NCBI GenBank assembly: GCA_019417325.1
Contig: DXVO01000029.1
Coordinates: forward strand, 1-64,000
DNA: 64,000 nucleotides
Source of the DNA: Parabacteroides sp.
GTDB lineage: Bacteria; Bacteroidota; Bacteroidia; Bacteroidales; Tannerellaceae
Direction: 5' to 3'
Shown here: one piece after another, positions 60,693 to 64,000 of the stretch
Layout of the letters: every line of letters begins with the position of its first letter
Numbering within the stretch: position 1 is the first letter of the stretch
Translations under genes and position numbers: made by a program
Notes under the pieces: model-generated
Database searches by the model: none
What the model saw: the letters and a program-made list of their open reading frames with translations, nothing else
Told to the model about the DNA's origin: nothing

Positions 60693-61904
60693 TTATTTAT
60701 TCATTGTAATACTACGTTTCAATCTGCGTGAAATATTAGCTTCAACTACATAATAGTCAATCAGCGGAGCAAATACGTTCATCAACAGGATAGCGAGCAT
60801 CATACCTTCAGGATAACCCGGGTTCAATGCACGGATGATAATAGCCAGGGCACCAACCAGAAAGCCATAGATATATTTACCTGTCTCCGTACGTGCGGAA
60901 GTAACAGGGTCGGTAGCCATAAATACGGCGCCAAATGCAAAACCTCCCAGGAACAAATGGTCTATCGGAGATATACACATTGCAACCGTTGTACCGATCA
61001 TATTAAAGATTGCAGCCATGAAAGCACCACCCACGAATACAGATACCATTGTCTTCCAGCTTGCAATACGGGTAAACAACAGAATAGCCGCACCAATCAA
61101 AATAGCCAGTACGGAAGTTTCACCGATAGAACCCGGAATCAATCCAATAAACATATCCCATGTAGAAAGAGGGTTACCCAATACGTCAACAGACTGGAAC
61201 GAATTGATCAGATCCTTGCCTGCAATAGCAATTTGTCCCAACGGAGTAGCTCCGGAAAAACCGTCTACTACCTGACCTGCTCCCATTCCGAATGTATCGG
61301 TTGTACGAACAAACACCTGGTCGCCGGACATTGCAGCCGGATAAGCAAAGAACAAAAATGCACGTGTTACCAAAGCAACATTGAATACATTATATCCTGT
61401 ACCGCCAAATACTTCTTTCGCAAAAACAACAGCGAATGCAGTAGCAACGGCAATCATCCACAGCGGAGTATCCACCGGAACAATCATCGGGATCAAGATA
61501 CCGGAAACCAGGAAACCTTCCTGAATTTCTTCTTTCTTCCACTGGGCAACCATGAATTCGATACCCAGACCTACTACATACGAAACGATGATTTTAGGCA
61601 ATACAGCCAAAAATCCGAAAATAAAAGTCATGAAAAATCCCGGATCAGCACCAATTGCGAGGTTATGCTGATAACCGACATTATACATACCAAAAAGCAA
61701 AGCAGGCAGCAAAGCAATGATAACCACAGTCATCGTACGCTTTGAATCAATACTGTCATGAATATGTACGCCTGATTTGGATGTTGCATTCGGAACAAAC
61801 AGGAATGTTTCGAAGCCATCAAATACAGAACGGAACATCGCCAGCTTTCCGCCTTCCTCAAAGTTAGGCTTAATCTTGTCGAGGTAATTCCTTAACGCTT
61901 TCAA
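60693..61904 (-). CDS. nqrB: Na+-NQR subunit B
   Basis: 403 residues, about ten membrane helices. Covalent FMN site S217-G-A-T220 in the loop DGFSGATPLGQ. Other conserved stretches: GGTGYNVFNVALVTRAFLFFAYP and MATDPVTSARTETGKYIYGFL. Carries the main sodium channel and riboflavin site of the pump. 23 bases after nqrA. Confidence 0.97.
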   Translation of the reverse strand: MKALRNYLDKIKPNFEEGGKLAMFRSVFDGFETFLFVPNATSKSGVHIHDSIDSKRTMTVVIIALLPALLFGMYNVGYQHNLAIGADPGFFMTFIFGFLAVLPKIIVSYVVGLGIEFMVAQWKKEEIQEGFLVSGILIPMIVPVDTPLWMIAVATAFAVVFAKEVFGGTGYNVFNVALVTRAFLFFAYPAAMSGDQVFVRTTDTFGMGAGQVVDGFSGATPLGQIAIAGKDLINSFQSVDVLGNPLSTWDMFIGLIPGSIGETSVLAILIGAAILLFTRIASWKTMVSVFVGGAFMAAIFNMIGTTVAMCISPIDHLFLGGFAFGAVFMATDPVTSARTETGKYIYGFLVGALAIIIRALNPGYPEGMMLAILLMNVFAPLIDYYVVEANISRRLKRSITMNK

Positions 61905-61927
61905 AGTATTCTAATTTTTTATTGTTA

Positions 61928-63271
61928 TTAATTCATTTCCTTGTATAACAGATCCAATCCGTTACGGACAATCTTCTGTATCTCGATTTTTGAAGTATCT
62001 ACAAATTCGCAAAGAGCGAAATCTTCCGGAGCCACTTCATAGATACCCAGATTTTCCATCTTATCGATATCATAAGCGATAATTGCTTTCAGCAAATATT
62101 CAGGCATGATGTCCATCGGGAATACCTTGTCATACTCGTTCGACATAATCATCGCACGTTTACCTCCTTTGATACGGGCGTCTATTACATATTCTTTATT
62201 ACCCATCAACCAGGTAGGATATGAATGGCTTACGCTATATTTTCCAAAACCGGGAACTGCCCATCCGAAAAGTTCATCATTGTCATCGCCTTCCGGAATA
62301 ACAGTAATCTGGTTATCGTAAGCACCCAGATAATCGTCCTTATTCACCTTCGTTCCAGTCAGAACGTTACCACTGATGATACGGATATGTTCATTGTCCA
62401 GAACTTTTCCTGCAACCAAACTGTTAATTGTGCAACCGGAAATAGCTTTGATATATCCTCTTTCTGTCGTTTCAGAACCAGTCAGCACAACCAAGCGGCT
62501 GAAATCAGCAACACCTTTATTGAAAAGACGTCCGATCATGATGACATTGGCAGGATTTACCGTCCAAACCACTTCACCCTTATTTACAGGCTTGATGTGA
62601 TTAATCTGTACACCTACATTTCCTGCAGGATGCGGACCTTCCACTTCTACAATTTCAACACCATTTGCTTTAACGGCAGAACCTTTGCGTACACCTACAT
62701 ATACCTTACCATCGGTAAGTTTTGCAAGTGCATCCAATCCAACCTGAAAATCAACTTCCTGCCCTTTCAGAATGAAATCGAAATTCGGAGCCAGCGGTGC
62801 GGAATAAAATGCAGAAACGAAAATATCACGCGGAGTTTCCGTTGGTACAGCAACAATGTCATAAGGACGTTGTTTGATAAAAGGCCACATACCTCCATTC
62901 AGTATGGTCTCCTTTACCTCTTCTCTTTTCAGGGAAGCTACATTCTTTTTACCGAACTCCTCGTATTCGATCTGCGCATCCGGCTTCACAACAATGCTGA
63001 GCACTTTACGCTTCTCTCCTCGGTTAACGGCAGTTACTTCGCCACTTACAGGCGAAACAAACTTGATTTCGGGGCGGTTCTTATCAATCATCAATACAGA
63101 ACCGGCTTTGACTTTTTCACCTGGTTTGGCAACAACTTTCGGCACAATACCGTTATAATAGTCGGGAACGATCGCATAAGTTTCGCTTTTCCCGCCGTTT
63201 AACAGTGCCTCCGAAGCTTTACCCTTCAGATTAATGTCTAAACCCTTTTTAATCTTAATCACATTTGCCAT
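61928..63271 (-). CDS. nqrA: Na+-NQR subunit A
   Basis: 447 residues from the ATG at 63271 (MANVIKIKKGLDINLKG, the standard NqrA start); an upstream in-frame ATG at 63319 would begin before the -7 box and is rejected. Soluble subunit on the cytoplasmic side; conserved GPHPAGNVGVQINHI and VLTGSETTERGYIKAISGC. First gene of the six-gene operon that oxidises NADH and pumps sodium. Confidence 0.96.
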   Translation of the reverse strand: MANVIKIKKGLDINLKGKASEALLNGGKSETYAIVPDYYNGIVPKVVAKPGEKVKAGSVLMIDKNRPEIKFVSPVSGEVTAVNRGEKRKVLSIVVKPDAQIEYEEFGKKNVASLKREEVKETILNGGMWPFIKQRPYDIVAVPTETPRDIFVSAFYSAPLAPNFDFILKGQEVDFQVGLDALAKLTDGKVYVGVRKGSAVKANGVEIVEVEGPHPAGNVGVQINHIKPVNKGEVVWTVNPANVIMIGRLFNKGVADFSRLVVLTGSETTERGYIKAISGCTINSLVAGKVLDNEHIRIISGNVLTGTKVNKDDYLGAYDNQITVIPEGDDNDELFGWAVPGFGKYSVSHSYPTWLMGNKEYVIDARIKGGKRAMIMSNEYDKVFPMDIMPEYLLKAIIAYDIDKMENLGIYEVAPEDFALCEFVDTSKIEIQKIVRNGLDLLYKEMN

Positions 63272-63306
63272 GATACAACTAAAATTGTTTATATGTAATT
63301 TTCCCG

Positions 63307-63314
63307 CAAAAGTA
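63307..63314 (-). promoter_or_regulatory. nqrA: -7 box of the nqr operon
   Basis: Minus-strand TACTTTTG lies 36 bases before the nqrA ATG. The -33 position, 20 bases upstream, reads CTGCTT rather than TTTG, so only the -7 box is a full match. Confidence 0.5.
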
Positions 63315-63397
63315 AACATTTTTTTATGCTTAAAAGCAGGGAAAAGGAAATAATTAGAGAAATAATTCCATAATTTTGCACCGTCAAAGAAACTGAT

Positions 63398-64000
63398 ATG
63401 AAAAAGAGCGTGTATTGCCTGTTTGTTTTGTGGTTATTTGCCGCCGCCGGCACGACGGACGCACAAGAAAAATACCACACAAACATCAATGGCAAACAAA
63501 TAAAAACATTACAGATCAAAGTTGCCGGGAATATGACTTCAGTTCCTTGTATTCCATTAGGTGGAAACGAGCAAATTGAAATCAACTTCGATGGAATGGG
63601 TAACGGCTATTTAGGCTATGTTTATAAAATTATTCATTGCAACGGGGACTGGACTCCGTCTGGTCTGTCTCCTATCGAATATATGGATGGTCTGCAAGGT
63701 ATGACGATCGATGATTTCGGAAATTCTTTCGAAACAAGTCGGATTTATTCGAACTATCGTCTTTTCCTGCCGAACCAAGATATTCAATTTAAGATTTCCG
63801 GGAATTATGCCTTACAGGTATATAGGGAAGATGATCCGGGGAATATTATGTTTACCGCTTGTTTTTCTATTGTAGAGCCATTAGTCGACATCCAGGCTTC
63901 CATAAGTGGAAACACCGAGGTAGATACGAACCTTCATCACCAACAAGTTAATCTGGATATAGATATGCGGGAGCTCTCTCCCGTAAATCCTGAAACGGAA
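63398..64000 (+). CDS. Type IX secretion plug-like DUF5103 protein (5' part)
   Basis: The first 201 codons to the window edge. Signal peptide MKKSVYCLFVLWLFAAAGTTDAQ, then a beta-rich domain: CIPLGGNEQIEINFDGMGNGY, YKIIHCNGDWTPSGLSPIEYMDG, SYRLFLPNQ-like segment (SNYRLFLPNQDIQF), and GNYALQVYREDDPGNIMFTACFSI. This matches DUF5103, identified as the plug protein of the type IX secretion translocon. Divergent from nqrA. The rest of the gene lies outside the window. Confidence 0.85.
   Translation, partial: MKKSVYCLFVLWLFAAAGTTDAQEKYHTNINGKQIKTLQIKVAGNMTSVPCIPLGGNEQIEINFDGMGNGYLGYVYKIIHCNGDWTPSGLSPIEYMDGLQGMTIDDFGNSFETSRIYSNYRLFLPNQDIQFKISGNYALQVYREDDPGNIMFTACFSIVEPLVDIQASISGNTEVDTNLHHQQVNLDIDMRELSPVNPETE

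Overview
The window reads as a gut member of the Bacteroidales, most probably Parabacteroides or a close relative. The evidence is two SusC/SusD loci each headed by an ECF sigma factor and a FecR-type anti-sigma factor, a PotABCD operon, a complete Na+-NQR operon, the start of a type IX secretion plug protein gene, and repeated Bacteroidetes-type promoters (TTG or TTTG, 19-21 bases, then TAnnTTTG). No rRNA, tRNA, CRISPR array, transposase or phage gene was seen.

Layout. 1-2005: the tail of a membrane protein gene and an ankyrin-repeat membrane protein. 2064-11209: a first polysaccharide utilization locus (sigma, anti-sigma, SusC, SusD, a GH106-like glycoside hydrolase lipoprotein). 11210-12015: a non-coding stretch with several palindromes and a near-perfect 33-bp hairpin. 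12016-19487: an Eis-like acetyltransferase, a VOC protein, a DUF1349 protein, a LuxR-type regulator, an AAA-DUF4435 fusion ATPase, a GT39 membrane glycosyltransferase and a HAD hydrolase. 19525-24484: the polyamine transporter potABCD with a HAD gene at its end, all on the minus strand. 24670-27010: uracil permease, GtrA and a hypothetical protein. 27243-38557: a second locus on the minus strand (sigma, anti-sigma, SusC, SusD and three serine-type sulfatases), which points to a sulfated glycan as substrate.

38670-45125 is the most interesting part. It holds a radical-SAM peptide modification system of the CXXX-repeat type: a Tat-signal lipoprotein precursor with nine cysteines in CXXX spacing, a radical SAM maturase, a second SPASM-like maturase and a 90-residue accessory protein. 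The operon is preceded by a leader of about 320 bases. That leader has a consensus promoter, a terminator-like stem with a U-run, and an upstream segment complementary to the terminator stem, so it looks like an attenuator or riboswitch. Divergent from it is an ABC transporter/YtrA-type GntR operon that carries paired palindromic operators and ends in a 29-residue membrane peptide. One of these palindromes also occurs at 11453.

45228-64000 is mostly housekeeping: serB, a Dabb protein, a C-GCAxxG-C-C protein, an MgtC-like protein, a GH36 alpha-galactosidase, pyrD/pyrK, an HTH regulator beside a long AT-rich stretch with repeated TACAATTGTA-like sites, holA, AMP nucleosidase, a PD-(D/E)XK protein, nqrABCDEF (NqrC carries an N-terminal rubredoxin domain), and the first 201 codons of a DUF5103/type IX secretion plug protein gene.
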